A stretch of 32,885 nt of DNA from Gammaproteobacteria bacterium (GCA_013286085.1 JABDGK010000014.1:12942-45826), one strand, 5' to 3'. Numbered from the stretch's first letter, positions 10,010-19,562 are shown. Numbers and translations are program-made. Notes: generated by a model not told the origin, from the sequence alone.

Positions 10010-10066
10010 GGGCAGAATAAATCGCAGTAAGTGAAGTCAATTAAATATTCTTGATTACCACAAAGC

Positions 10067-10546
10067 TTATGCCATTTTTAAATGACGACAATAAGCTCGC
10101 ATAATAATGTATACCCACGGCCACAGTAGCATACTGGTAGCAGAAGAAGACCAATATAGCCAGGTTTTAGGTAATCCACCAAGAAACCCTTGCACACAAA
10201 ACAACACAAATTGATAAAGCATCACAAATATAAAAACCCACAGCGCTTGTTGGAGTACTGTATACATGCGTAATTGGCTGTGCATTCTAACAACGAAATA
10301 AATTGCGATCGTTAATGCCAGTGCGTGCTCACCGAGCAATGTCCCATTCAGCACATCTAACATCAGACCAACCGTCCAAGCCGTTCCAACATTGGCATAT
10401 TGAGGCATCATCATTGACCAATAAGTCAAAACCAATAATACCCACGCAGGCCGAAACCAGATAGTCCAATCTGGCATGGGTAGCATCGTTAACATGAGAG
10501 CCACAATCAATGAAAGCGGAATAGCAAACCAGTGATTACTATTCAT
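10067..10546 (-). CDS. mreD: Rod shape-determining protein MreD
   Basis: This 159-aa, almost wholly hydrophobic protein with about five transmembrane helices fits the length and pattern of MreD (162 aa in E. coli). The position after mreC confirms it. The MPMPDW...RPAWVLLVLTYW segment near residues 22-45 is typical of the family. MreD is an inner-membrane part of the elongasome and bridges MreC to RodA/PBP2 in wall elongation. Its ATG overlaps the mreC stop by 4 bp (ATGA), indicating translational coupling. Confidence 0.93.
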   Translation of the reverse strand: MNSNHWFAIPLSLIVALMLTMLPMPDWTIWFRPAWVLLVLTYWSMMMPQYANVGTAWTVGLMLDVLNGTLLGEHALALTIAIYFVVRMHSQLRMYTVLQQALWVFIFVMLYQFVLFCVQGFLGGLPKTWLYWSSSATSMLLWPWVYIIMRAYCRHLKMA

Positions 10547-11412
10547 TTTGTACTACCTTGTGGTTGTAAGTGACTATCAACCACTTTTTGATTTTGATTC
10601 GGCCATACTAATAATACTTGCCGACTACGATCTGTGTGTGCACTAGGCTGAATTTCAATGGTTGAAAATTGCATGCCGGGATCTTTTACCACAGAAATCA
10701 CTTCACCGACTGGATAACCTGCTGGGTAATGTTCGCCAAGACCGGAAGTCACTAACATGTCTCCTGTTTTTACATCGACTGTTTGTGGCACATTAATAAG
10801 CTTCAGTTTTCCCGTATAACTATCACCTACTGCAATGGCACGAATGCCATTACGGGTATTTTGAATGGGAATGCCGCTGTGCGTATCATTAATCAATAAG
10901 ACTCGACTTGTTAAAGGTCCAACTTGAATGACTTTGCCCATGACCCCGTTGGCATCTAATACAGGCTGGCCAACAAAAACACCGTCATTAAATCCTTTAT
11001 CTAATAAGACTTGATTAACAAAAGGATCCGTATCCACCGCCAGCAGTTGGGCAATCAACACTTTGCCACGCACCTGCGCAGAAGAACGTAACAGCGCTTT
11101 TAATTGATTATTTTCAGATTCGATTGCTAATAAGCGTTGTACTTGCGCTTTCAGCAACAACTGCTCAGAACGAAGATTGATATTTTCATTGATGAGTGCA
11201 TCGTGCGTACTAACTACAGCACCCATTTTATCAATTAACTGTACTGGCCAACTCACAACGTACTCAAGCAACGACAGTGGCATCGATAACGCTGAACGTA
11301 ATTGCTGCACACAACCCGCGCGTTGATCAAGCACCATCATGATGATAGCCAATCCCACCCAAAACATAGTCCGTATGCCTGACTGGGAATCTTTGGTAAA
11401 TATAACCTTAAT
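10543..11412 (-). CDS. mreC: Rod shape-determining protein MreC, probably starting at an AUU codon
   Basis: MreC is a bitopic inner-membrane protein whose periplasmic domain scaffolds PBP2/RodA. The sequence shows a transmembrane helix at ~15-35, a coiled coil at ~65-115 and the beta-barrel MreC core. The first ordinary start codon (ATG, 11367) would cut off the N-terminus and has no good ribosome site. Reading upstream to the ATT at 11412-11410 adds 15 residues and gives a gapless match to E. coli MreC as I recall it: K2, I4, F5, I13, R14, then D29 and R31 after the helix. A GAGGA sits exactly 7 nt before this ATT, and no ATG, GTG, TTG or CTG occurs between the preceding in-frame stop and 11367. 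I therefore place the start at ATT, giving 289 aa. E. coli MreC has a longer Pro/Ala-rich tail that is missing here. Confidence 0.93.
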   Translation of the reverse strand: MKVIFTKDSQSGIRTMFWVGLAIIMMVLDQRAGCVQQLRSALSMPLSLLEYVVSWPVQLIDKMGAVVSTHDALINENINLRSEQLLLKAQVQRLLAIESENNQLKALLRSSAQVRGKVLIAQLLAVDTDPFVNQVLLDKGFNDGVFVGQPVLDANGVMGKVIQVGPLTSRVLLINDTHSGIPIQNTRNGIRAIAVGDSYTGKLKLINVPQTVDVKTGDMLVTSGLGEHYPAGYPVGEVISVVKDPGMQFSTIEIQPSAHTDRSRQVLLVWPNQNQKVVDSHLQPQGSTK

Positions 11413-11424
11413 AATGCAGTCCTC
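11410..11424 (-). promoter_or_regulatory. mreC ribosome site with AUU start codon
   Basis: On the minus strand, GAGGA (11424-11420) is followed by 7 nt and then ATT (11412-11410). The GAGGA lies 5 nt past the mreB stop codon. AUU initiation is known for infC and pcnB in E. coli and makes translation sensitive to IF3; that regulation here is inference. Confidence 0.65.
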
Positions 11425-11428
11425 GCGT

Positions 11429-12538
<1,110 letters not shown>

Positions 12539-12559
12539 TTAAAAATAAACAAGCCACAA

Positions 12560-12629
12560 GATCATGATAGATTCTTTGAACTCTTTTCAGTTTATTGTTA
12601 TCTGAATAGAATATAATTTGATCATGATA
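12560..12629. repeat. Paired GATCATGATA sites 60 bp apart
   Basis: The 10-mer GATCATGATA occurs at 12560-12569 and 12620-12629 in the same orientation. Its core ATCATGAT is a perfect 8-bp palindrome, the form of a dimeric-protein site. Both lie 80-150 bp upstream of mreB. Function unknown; chance cannot be excluded in AT-rich DNA. Confidence 0.4.
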
Positions 12630-12671
12630 ACTATTGCTGTATATTAAATATCTAATGCCTGTGTATTGATT

Positions 12672-12685
12672 TAGCAGCGCTGCTA
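12672..12685. repeat. 14-bp perfect palindrome
   Basis: TAGCAGCGCTGCTA is perfectly self-complementary with no loop. It sits between the AT-rich part of the mreB upstream region and the large GC-rich palindrome. It could be a dimer-binding site or part of the neighbouring repeat; no function can be assigned. Confidence 0.4.
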
Positions 12686-12701
12686 TCAAAGCCGCAATAA
12701 T

Positions 12702-12794
12702 CGTCAACGTGCCCGCGTGCGTGCCCGTGCCCGTCTTTTTTCTACTAACAACTTTAAAAAAACGGGCACGGGCACGCACGCGGGCACGTTGACG
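12702..12794. repeat. Long GC-rich inverted repeat (33-bp perfect arms)
   Basis: The arms 12702-12734 and 12762-12794 are perfect reverse complements over 33 bp. After one mismatch they extend a further 6 bp of T/A towards a ~14-nt loop. The arms are made of GTGCCCG-like units and are strongly GC-rich inside AT-rich flanks. The position between two divergent genes makes a simple terminator unlikely. It looks like an inserted palindromic repeat element. Confidence 0.8.
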
Positions 12795-12868
12795 AAGAGC
12801 CACCCATTTTTCATGGTAGGCCCTGACAACCCACGATATTTCGCTAGGTTTTCAGCCACCTTACACAG

Positions 12869-12874
12869 TATAAT
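12869..12874 (+). promoter_or_regulatory. Candidate -10 box of the gatCAB promoter
   Basis: A perfect TATAAT lies 49 bp before the gatC ATG. Transcription would begin about 12881, leaving a ~43-nt leader. I find no good -35 hexamer 16-18 bp upstream, so the assignment rests on the -10 alone. Confidence 0.4.
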
Positions 12875-12923
12875 TGCCGGTTCATTTAGACCCTACAAGA
12901 ACATAAGCTATTGGGAGCCAGTC

Positions 12924-13217
12924 ATGTCGCTAACCGCCGCAGACGTCAAAAAAATTGCCCATCTTGCCCGTCTCACGATGAGCGAAGCAGATATTAATCG
13001 TTACACCGAACAATTATCAAAAATTATCGGCTTCGTTGAACAAATGAATCAAGCCGATACCACAAATATCGAGCCCATTGCTCACTCTTTAGATTTATCG
13101 CAACGATTACGCAACGACATCGTGAGCGAAACGGATCAGCGTGCTGCATTTCAGGCCATTGCTCCGCAAGTTGAAGCGGGTCTCTACCTTGTTCCTCAAG
13201 TTATCGAAGGCGAATAG
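12924..13217 (+). CDS. gatC: Asp-tRNA(Asn)/Glu-tRNA(Gln) amidotransferase subunit C
   Basis: GatC is the small (97 aa) subunit that wraps around GatA and GatB and stabilises the amidotransferase. The N-terminal motif [14 protein letters not shown] and the later ...[17 protein letters not shown] are family hallmarks. The start is the ATG at 12924, with GGGAG 6 nt upstream. The frame is open further back through the palindrome, but that extension has no GatC similarity. It is the first gene of gatCAB; gatA starts 4 bp after its stop. Confidence 0.95.
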   Translation: MSLTAADVKKIAHLARLTMSEADINRYTEQLSKIIGFVEQMNQADTTNIEPIAHSLDLSQRLRNDIVSETDQRAAFQAIAPQVEAGLYLVPQVIEGE

Positions 13218-13221
13218 TATC

Positions 13222-14670
13222 ATGCATAAAACCATTGCAGAATTATCCAACGATTTACACGCGAAAAAAATTTCGAGTGTTGAATTAACACAACAATTTC
13301 TCGAGCGCATCAAGAAACTCGACAAAACATTAAATAGCTTTATCACCGTCACCGAAGAAATCGCCCTGCAAGATGCGAAAACCGCTGACGCTCAATTAGC
13401 CAAAGGCCAAGCGAGCCCACTGACAGGTATTCCATTTGCACAAAAAGATATTTTCTGCACGCAAGGCAGTAAAACCAGCTGCGGCTCCAAAATGCTAGAC
13501 AATTTTATTTCACCCTACGATGCCACCGTCATTAAAAATTTTAAAAAAGCCGGCACTGTCTTGTTAGGTAAAACCAATATGGATGAATTCGCCATGGGCT
13601 CATCCAACGAAACTAGCTTCTACGGCCCCGTCAAAAATCCCTGGAATACCGACATGGTACCCGGCGGATCATCCGGTGGTTCTGCCGCTGCTGTCGCTGC
13701 TTATTTGGCACCCGGCGCAACAGGTACTGATACCGGTGGATCGATTCGTCAACCCGCTGCACTCTGTGGCATCAGCGGATTAAAACCAACCTATGGTCGT
13801 GTATCCCGTTATGGCATGATCGCATTTGCATCGAGCCTAGACCAAGGCGGTCCTTTCGCAAAAACAGCCGAAGATTTAGCACTCATGATGAATGTCATGG
13901 CCGGATTTGACGAACGTGATTCCACTAGCGTTGATCACCCCGTACCCGATTACACGGCAACACTAAACGATTCGATACAAGGATTACGTATCGGCTTACC
14001 CAAAGAATATTTTGGCGAAGGCTTAGAAAGTAACGTTGCTAAAGTCATTGAAGCTGCAATCAAAGAATACGAAAAACTCGGCGCAACCATTCACGAAGTC
14101 AGCCTACCCAATACAACATTATCTATCCCAGCTTATTATGTTATTGCTCCTGCAGAATGTTCTTCGAATTTAGCGCGTTATGACGGCGTGCGCTTCGGAC
14201 ATCGCTGCAAGGATCCCATTGATCTTGAAGATTTATACAAACGTTCACGCAGTGAAGGATTTGGTAGTGAAGTCACACGACGTATTATGGTTGGCACCTA
14301 TGCACTGTCTGCTGGTTATTACGATGCCTATTATTTAAAAGCACAAAAAATCCGTGGCTTGATTCGTCGAGACTTTATCGATGCCTTCAAAAATGTCGAT
14401 GTCTTAATGGGCCCCACCACACCGTCTACCGCTTTTAAAATCGGTGAAAAAACTAACGACCCCATCAGCATGTATTTATCGGATATTTATACCATTGCGA
14501 TCAACCTCGCGGGGTTACCTGCCATGTCAATTCCTGCGGGATTCGTCAACAAACTGCCCGTTGGATTACAACTCATTGGCAACATGTTCACTGAAGCACG
14601 ATTATTGAATATTGCCCACAGTTTCCAAACAGCAACTGATTGGCATACACATACACCAGAGGGGTTTTAG
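13222..14670 (+). CDS. gatA: Asp-tRNA(Asn)/Glu-tRNA(Gln) amidotransferase subunit A
   Basis: GatA is the amidase subunit (482 aa) that frees ammonia from glutamine and passes it to GatB. The amidase-signature Ser-cisSer-Lys triad is intact: Lys75 (FAQKDIF), Ser150 (PGGSSGGS) and Ser174 ([10 protein letters not shown]). These match the spacing of S. aureus GatA K79/S154/S178. The ATG at 13222 is chosen because [12 protein letters not shown] matches family N-termini; the longer frame from 13141 overlaps gatC. It is tightly coupled to gatC (4 bp) and gatB (1 bp). The complex makes Gln-tRNA(Gln) and/or Asn-tRNA(Asn) by transamidation; which one depends on whether glnS or asnS exists elsewhere in the genome. 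Confidence 0.96.
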   Translation: MHKTIAELSNDLHAKKISSVELTQQFLERIKKLDKTLNSFITVTEEIALQDAKTADAQLAKGQASPLTGIPFAQKDIFCTQGSKTSCGSKMLDNFISPYDATVIKNFKKAGTVLLGKTNMDEFAMGSSNETSFYGPVKNPWNTDMVPGGSSGGSAAAVAAYLAPGATGTDTGGSIRQPAALCGISGLKPTYGRVSRYGMIAFASSLDQGGPFAKTAEDLALMMNVMAGFDERDSTSVDHPVPDYTATLNDSIQGLRIGLPKEYFGEGLESNVAKVIEAAIKEYEKLGATIHEVSLPNTTLSIPAYYVIAPAECSSNLARYDGVRFGHRCKDPIDLEDLYKRSRSEGFGSEVTRRIMVGTYALSAGYYDAYYLKAQKIRGLIRRDFIDAFKNVDVLMGPTTPSTAFKIGEKTNDPISMYLSDIYTIAINLAGLPAMSIPAGFVNKLPVGLQLIGNMFTEARLLNIAHSFQTATDWHTHTPEGF

Positions 14671-14671
14671 T

Positions 14672-16108
14672 ATGGAATGGGAAACTGTTATTGGTCTTGA
14701 AATTCACGCACAACTGTTAACAAACAGTAAAATTTTTTCCGGTGCGTCTACTGCATTTGGTGCAGAACCTAACACGCAAGCATGCGCGGTTGATTTAGGG
14801 TTTCCTGGTGTATTACCCGTTCTCAATCAAGAAGCCGTGCGTATGGCGGTTAAATTTGGTTTAGGTGTCGGCGCTGAGATTACAAAGAAATCTGTTTTTG
14901 CTCGCAAAAATTATTTTTATCCCGATCTTCCCAAAGGCTATCAAATCAGTCAATTTGAACTACCTATCGTTGGCAAAGGTCATATTGATGTCCAACAAGA
15001 GGACGGTTCTCTGCAGCGCGTCAATATCACGCGCGCACATTTAGAAGAAGATGCGGGCAAATCCTTGCATGAAGATTTTCATGGCCAAACTGGCATTGAT
15101 TTAAATCGCGCTGGCACACCCTTATTAGAAATCGTTTCAGAACCTGACATGCGTTCTGCCAAAGAAGCGGTTGCTTATTTAAAAGCAATTCACTCACTGG
15201 TGCGCTATTTAGAAATTTGCGATGGCAATATGCAAGAAGGTTCTTTCCGTTGTGATGCCAACGTTTCGGTGCGTCGCAAAGGTGATAAATTAGGAACACG
15301 TGCTGAATTAAAAAATATTAACTCATTTCGTTTTGTCGAACGCGCGATTAATTATGAAGTCGAACGTCAGATTGCATTAATTGAAGGCGGCGGCAAAGTC
15401 GCTCAAGAAACCCGTTTGTATGATCCCACCAAAAACGAAACACGCTCTATGCGCAGCAAAGAAGAAGCAAATGATTATCGCTACTTCCCCGACCCTGATT
15501 TATTACCCTTGGTTGTGACGGATGAATTGATTGCCAATATTCGCCAAGATTTACCCGAACTCCCGCATCAAAAACGCGAACGCTTTATGAAACAATATAA
15601 CTTAAGCGCCTACGATGCTGATGTCTTAGTTAGCAGCCGCGCGTTAGCCATGTATTTTGAAACTGTCGTGCAAGAATCAAAAGCACAACCTAAACTCGCG
15701 ACCAACTGGATTATGGGTGAATTATCGGCTGCCTTAAACAAAGATAACCTTGAAATTACAGCATCTCCCGTTTCAACAACACAACTAGCCACCTTATTAC
15801 AACGCATCGAAGACAATACTATCTCTGGCAAGATTGCTAAGACTATCTTTGAATCCTTGTGGAACAAAGAAGGTGAAGTCGATGAAATCATCGAGAAAAA
15901 AGGCTTAAAACAAGTTACCGATACCGGTGCAATTGAAGCACTCATCGATAAAATCATTGCTGACAACCCAGACAATGTTGCGGCATATCGTGCAGGTAAA
16001 GAAAAATTATTTGGTTTCTTCGTCGGTCAAGCAATGAAAGCATCGGGCGGTAAAACGAATCCACAGCAACTGAATGAACTATTAAAGAAAAAATTAGCCG
16101 ACAATTAA
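14672..16108 (+). CDS. gatB: Asp-tRNA(Asn)/Glu-tRNA(Gln) amidotransferase subunit B
   Basis: GatB (478 aa) is the kinase/transamidase subunit that phosphorylates the misacylated aminoacyl-tRNA and amidates it. The N-terminal cradle begins [21 protein letters not shown]. The conserved [39 protein letters not shown] and [13 protein letters not shown] blocks all follow in order. The helical and YqeY-like tRNA-binding tail occupies the last ~150 residues. The start at 14672 is 1 bp after the gatA stop, with AGAGGGG 7 nt upstream inside gatA. A strong hairpin follows 5 bp after the stop. Confidence 0.96.
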   Translation: MEWETVIGLEIHAQLLTNSKIFSGASTAFGAEPNTQACAVDLGFPGVLPVLNQEAVRMAVKFGLGVGAEITKKSVFARKNYFYPDLPKGYQISQFELPIVGKGHIDVQQEDGSLQRVNITRAHLEEDAGKSLHEDFHGQTGIDLNRAGTPLLEIVSEPDMRSAKEAVAYLKAIHSLVRYLEICDGNMQEGSFRCDANVSVRRKGDKLGTRAELKNINSFRFVERAINYEVERQIALIEGGGKVAQETRLYDPTKNETRSMRSKEEANDYRYFPDPDLLPLVVTDELIANIRQDLPELPHQKRERFMKQYNLSAYDADVLVSSRALAMYFETVVQESKAQPKLATNWIMGELSAALNKDNLEITASPVSTTQLATLLQRIEDNTISGKIAKTIFESLWNKEGEVDEIIEKKGLKQVTDTGAIEALIDKIIADNPDNVAAYRAGKEKLFGFFVGQAMKASGGKTNPQQLNELLKKKLADN

Positions 16109-16113
16109 TTTAT

Positions 16114-16182
16114 ACCGAGCCGCGACCGTCAGGGAGCGTCACTGGACTCACCGGTGACGCTCCCTGACGGTCGCGACTCGGT
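16114..16182. repeat. Long inverted repeat between convergent gatB and the carrier-like gene
   Basis: The arms 16114-16142 and 16154-16182 are 29 bp with a single mismatch, around an 11-nt loop. Arms contain GACCGTCAGGGAGCG. Neither side has a run of T in the right place for a textbook intrinsic terminator, though the stem could still stop transcription from both sides. The GC-rich arms in AT-rich DNA look like a dispersed palindromic repeat. Confidence 0.75.
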
Positions 16183-16240
16183 AAAAACGACAAACAAAAC
16201 ACGAGAAAAAACCAGCGTAATACGGGGATTTTACGCAGAC

Positions 16241-17272
16241 CTATTTAGGCGTCAGCAATGCTGCAGGCTGCGGCCTTTCTTTTTCAAGCACAGTATCACA
16301 ACCACCTTTTGCAGCATGCGCCGTGAGATTTAACAAAGCAGATCCAGCCATCATACGAGGCAGTGATAATCCCAAAAAACGTGGGTGAGTTTCATGGGTG
16401 ACAGTTTTCCATAATCCATGCTGACAAAAATAATCCCATACTCGTTTTAATTGATAGGTATCCGGATCGCGAATCGCCCGTTTCTCTATCACATCTAATG
16501 GATTGCTCATCAACGTCGCAAGACCACCCGCCAGCGCCCCAGCAGCCGCATAACCAATCGTTTCAACACCCGGGGAATTCTCTAATTGATGGCTTTTCAT
16601 GATAGCCGTGAATTGTAATTCCAACAGTGTTGTTGCCGCCGGAAAAACAGCCCAATAACCGCTGTTTTTTGCAATCCCCCAAATTAATGCGCTTCTAACA
16701 TTCGCACTTCTGAGATTAGCAGGCAGTGTATTCCAATAGTCGCGGGGCGTTGGTGGCTTTGCATCAGGCGGTAATGTCGAAGTATATAACTGATGCTGCA
16801 CACGAATCGCTTTGGATCGTGCTGTACCAGCGGCCTCAGGAATACTACCGCTCAAACCAGCGATCACATCACATTGTAAAGACGTAAAAGAACCACCTTC
16901 CAACTTATCTTTTATCATCGGCACAAATGTAAACGTTGCGGCATTCGGTAAAATACGTGTTTTGATCCCATACAATGTCCCCGCCCACGGATGCTCAGGA
17001 AACCACGCTTTAAAACGTTGCGCACCATGAAAAGTAAACGGTTGTTTGGGACCATGGACGGTGAGTTCTGCAGGAACTAACTGTTTTTGCGTCGCTGCTG
17101 CTGCAATTTTTTTATCGAGTGGATTCAAAATACCGCAAGCAATGGCTTGCAATATACCGTGTGTACTACCTTGCGCAACGTCATATGTTTCAACAGATAC
17201 TGGATGCTTCTGAAGACTCTTCCCGTGTTTTTTGACGCTTTCAAAAAAGTCTTGTAGCGGTGATGATGGCAT
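16241..17272 (-). CDS. Mitochondrial-carrier-family-like membrane protein, possible secreted effector (343 aa)
   Basis: The protein shows three ~100-residue repeats in the pattern of eukaryotic SLC25 carriers. Repeat 1 (~31-126) has NPLDKK at 50-55, then an amphipathic stretch and AGTLYGIKTRILPNAATF. Repeat 2 (~131-228) has a degenerate GSIPEAAGTARSKAIRVQ. Repeat 3 (~236-325) has AAGALAGGLATLMSNPLDV (243-261) and PRFLGLSLPRMMAGSALL. These correspond to the odd-helix PX[D/E]XX[K/R] signatures and the even-helix G/PR segments, with the basic residue shifted or lost. The family is normally absent from bacteria; the known exception is Legionella LncP, a Dot/Icm effector that inserts in host mitochondria. 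The start at 17272 has GAGGA 8 nt upstream; a longer frame to 17344 lacks a ribosome site. The C-terminus (LEKERPQPAALLTPK) is charged. Export and mitochondrial targeting are inference. Confidence 0.72.
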   Translation of the reverse strand: MPSSPLQDFFESVKKHGKSLQKHPVSVETYDVAQGSTHGILQAIACGILNPLDKKIAAAATQKQLVPAELTVHGPKQPFTFHGAQRFKAWFPEHPWAGTLYGIKTRILPNAATFTFVPMIKDKLEGGSFTSLQCDVIAGLSGSIPEAAGTARSKAIRVQHQLYTSTLPPDAKPPTPRDYWNTLPANLRSANVRSALIWGIAKNSGYWAVFPAATTLLELQFTAIMKSHQLENSPGVETIGYAAAGALAGGLATLMSNPLDVIEKRAIRDPDTYQLKRVWDYFCQHGLWKTVTHETHPRFLGLSLPRMMAGSALLNLTAHAAKGGCDTVLEKERPQPAALLTPK

Positions 17273-17361
17273 ACCAATTTCCTCGTTTTTCAACGTATAT
17301 TTCTTTGAATATATCGTTATAGTTAGATAAAGATGATAACACACATATGACTAAACAACGC

Positions 17362-18429
17362 TTAAATACGCATTTTAAGAGCAAAAACGAGACCCACTAT
17401 CGCAAAGAGACACGTTGGTAAAATCGCCGCTAACAAAGGCGAAAATTGAAAAACAACACTAAATTGGCCTAAAAATGCATTCAAAATATAAAACGTAAAA
17501 CCAAAAATAATGCCGAACAACACTCGCCAACCCATCGTAACAGAACGCGAAAATCCTAGCACAAATGGAATAGCTAACAAAATCATCACCAACGTAGCCA
17601 ACGGTTGAAACACCCGCTTCCAAAATTCCCACTGAAAATCGCTGGCTTGCAGCCCATTACGTTGTAAATGATTAGCATAATCTAACAACGTTGGCAGCGA
17701 CATTTCACCCGGCTCCACCATACCCACATTTAATAAACTTGGATTTAAAGCTAAATCCCACGTTGATTCCGCCACATGTTCACTTTGCGTTTTATTATTA
17801 GCAAACGTTGTTTTGACGACATCATGCAGCTGCCACTTGCCCTGCACTAAATCCAGTGAGCGCACATAATATGCTGCTAATAATCGATGTGTTGCATCGA
17901 ATTGATAACGCGTTACATTTTCGAGATGCTTCAATCCCATCACCCGGCTAATTTGCAGAAAATTATTCCCATCATGAATCCACACACCCGATAATGTTGC
18001 AACGGCTTGTCCACCACTTTGTTCACTCTGCTTACGCACTTGTGCTAAGTGATGCGCTTTTGGCACTAACCCCTCACCAATACCCGTCGCAAAAAAAGTA
18101 ATGATCACGGCCGCTGTCATCACCGCGAGACTAATGCTTCGCACAGAAAAACCCGCGGTACGCATGACAACTAATTCACGATTAGAAGACAAGACTCCCA
18201 AACCAATCACACCACCCATCAACATCAGCATGGGAAAGAATTGATATAACGTACGCGGAAACTCTAACAGCACGTGAATAAACGCTTGCCAAAAACCATA
18301 ATCAGCTGTGCCAACGTCTTTCATTTCATCGAGAAAATTAATCAGAAAAACCAGCGCAATCATGACTAATACAACCAACGCCGTCGCCGCCATGACTGTT
18401 TTTGCAATGTAGCGATGCAAAATTGTCAT
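17362..18429 (-). CDS. lptG: LPS export ABC transporter permease LptG
   Basis: LptG (355 aa) is one of the two inner-membrane permeases of the LptB2FG complex, which extracts LPS and feeds it to the LptC-A-D bridge. It has N-terminal helices at ~12-32, 60-80 and 98-118, a periplasmic beta-jellyroll at ~135-260 and C-terminal helices from ~270. The motif LGVLSSNRELVVMRTAGFSV near residues 76-95 is the family coupling-helix region. The ATG overlaps the lptF stop by 4 bp. The carrier-like gene follows 89 bp downstream on the same strand. Confidence 0.94.
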   Translation of the reverse strand: MTILHRYIAKTVMAATALVVLVMIALVFLINFLDEMKDVGTADYGFWQAFIHVLLEFPRTLYQFFPMLMLMGGVIGLGVLSSNRELVVMRTAGFSVRSISLAVMTAAVIITFFATGIGEGLVPKAHHLAQVRKQSEQSGGQAVATLSGVWIHDGNNFLQISRVMGLKHLENVTRYQFDATHRLLAAYYVRSLDLVQGKWQLHDVVKTTFANNKTQSEHVAESTWDLALNPSLLNVGMVEPGEMSLPTLLDYANHLQRNGLQASDFQWEFWKRVFQPLATLVMILLAIPFVLGFSRSVTMGWRVLFGIIFGFTFYILNAFLGQFSVVFQFSPLLAAILPTCLFAIVGLVFALKMRI

Positions 18430-19562
18430 AATGGCTGATACCTCGGTTTTTTAAGCCAAAAAGGCCGTAGTTGATAACGATGCTGCATAAAAACAAAGAG
18501 GATCGCGACAGCTAATATGGTCAAATGCACCCACCACATACCGAGAAAAATGGGTACCATTTTTATTTCAACCCAATTGCGCGATACAAATAACAAGTTG
18601 ACGTAAATAATATAAACCAAGACAGCCGGCAATAAATTAATATAACGACCTTGACGCGGGCGGATATGACTAAATGGCAATGCCAACAGCATCAACACTA
18701 ACACGGATAACGGCATCGATAAACGCCATTGCAATTCCGCTGCTGAAGTAGGGTTCGCATAATCCGCCCAGAGCTTCGCCGTAGGTATAGCTTCTTGTTC
18801 TAATCGTACATTACTAATGGGTGCTGGAGCACGTACGGAGTATTGCTTGAACTGAATAATTTTATACTCATTTCTGCCCGGTATACCCTCATAGCGATAG
18901 CCATCTGTCGAGACAATGAATTTCTCTTGGGTTGTCGGTTCTTTCACTTGAAAACCATGCGCTGCCGAGACCACAACCCACGACGCATTATTATCATCGG
19001 GCAGTGGTTTTTTCTCTTCGGCAATAAAAAGATTATCTGCATGTTGACGATCGCGAGAAATTTTTTCGACATACACCACACGACGTCCATCGCCCAATAC
19101 TTGAAAACGTCCCGGTCGCAAGGTATCTAAAATATTATTCTGAGCAAGCCCTCGCGCTTTATCTCGTGCGATGACCGGATTAATCCAGAGCATGAGAACC
19201 ACCACAATACCAGTCACAACAACAGCCAACATACTGGTTACCTGCAGCAGCTGTTTCGTTCCCATTCCACAAGCATTTAATACAGCCATTTCACTATCCG
19301 CATACAGCCGTCCATAAGCCAAAATAATGCCGAGATACAAGCTGAGCGGTAGCAACAAAGCTAACAAATAGGGAATTTCATACCCCATGAGCTGCACAAC
19401 AAGATGCGCCGCGATTTTTCCTGACGCGGCATAGCTTAAATAACGCACGAGTTGATTACTTAAAAAAATCAACAACAATACGACCGTCACAGCGAGCAAC
19501 GCTGCCACTACTTCCTTGATTAAATACCGAGAAATAATGCGAATAACTATTTCCACCTTCAA
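18426..19562 (-). CDS. lptF: LPS export ABC transporter permease LptF
   Basis: LptF pairs with LptG and LptB. The sequence shows N-terminal helices, the coupling region YGRLYADSEMAVLNACGM, a periplasmic jellyroll and three C-terminal helices. The gene is divergent from pepA, as in E. coli. The outer limit given here is a TTG; GTG at 19556 is a second option. Neither has a good ribosome site. Family N-termini align best if translation begins at the ATT at 19544 (then RIISRYLIKEV), which has AGGTGG 8 nt upstream. That would make it a second AUU start in this window, but ordinary alternatives exist, so this is less certain than for mreC. Confidence 0.93.
   Translation of the reverse strand: MKVEIVIRIISRYLIKEVVAALLAVTVVLLLIFLSNQLVRYLSYAASGKIAAHLVVQLMGYEIPYLLALLLPLSLYLGIILAYGRLYADSEMAVLNACGMGTKQLLQVTSMLAVVVTGIVVVLMLWINPVIARDKARGLAQNNILDTLRPGRFQVLGDGRRVVYVEKISRDRQHADNLFIAEEKKPLPDDNNASWVVVSAAHGFQVKEPTTQEKFIVSTDGYRYEGIPGRNEYKIIQFKQYSVRAPAPISNVRLEQEAIPTAKLWADYANPTSAAELQWRLSMPLSVLVLMLLALPFSHIRPRQGRYINLLPAVLVYIIYVNLLFVSRNWVEIKMVPIFLGMWWVHLTILAVAILFVFMQHRYQLRPFWLKKPRYQPL

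Noticed and set aside
10010-10066. maf (yhdE) gene expected between mreD and rng
   Set aside because: The gap is only 57 bp and no remnant is visible; the gene is simply not here.
12717-12923. N-terminal extension of gatC through the palindrome (166-aa frame)
   Set aside because: The extra 69 residues come from the GC-rich palindrome and AT-rich leader and have no GatC similarity. A good ribosome site and family start lie at 12924.
13141-13221. Longer gatA frame overlapping gatC
   Set aside because: The extension is out-of-frame gatC sequence; the family N-terminus begins at 13222.
16114-16182. Intrinsic terminator for gatB
   Set aside because: The stem is suitable but no T-run follows on either strand, so it is annotated as an inverted repeat with possible terminator activity.
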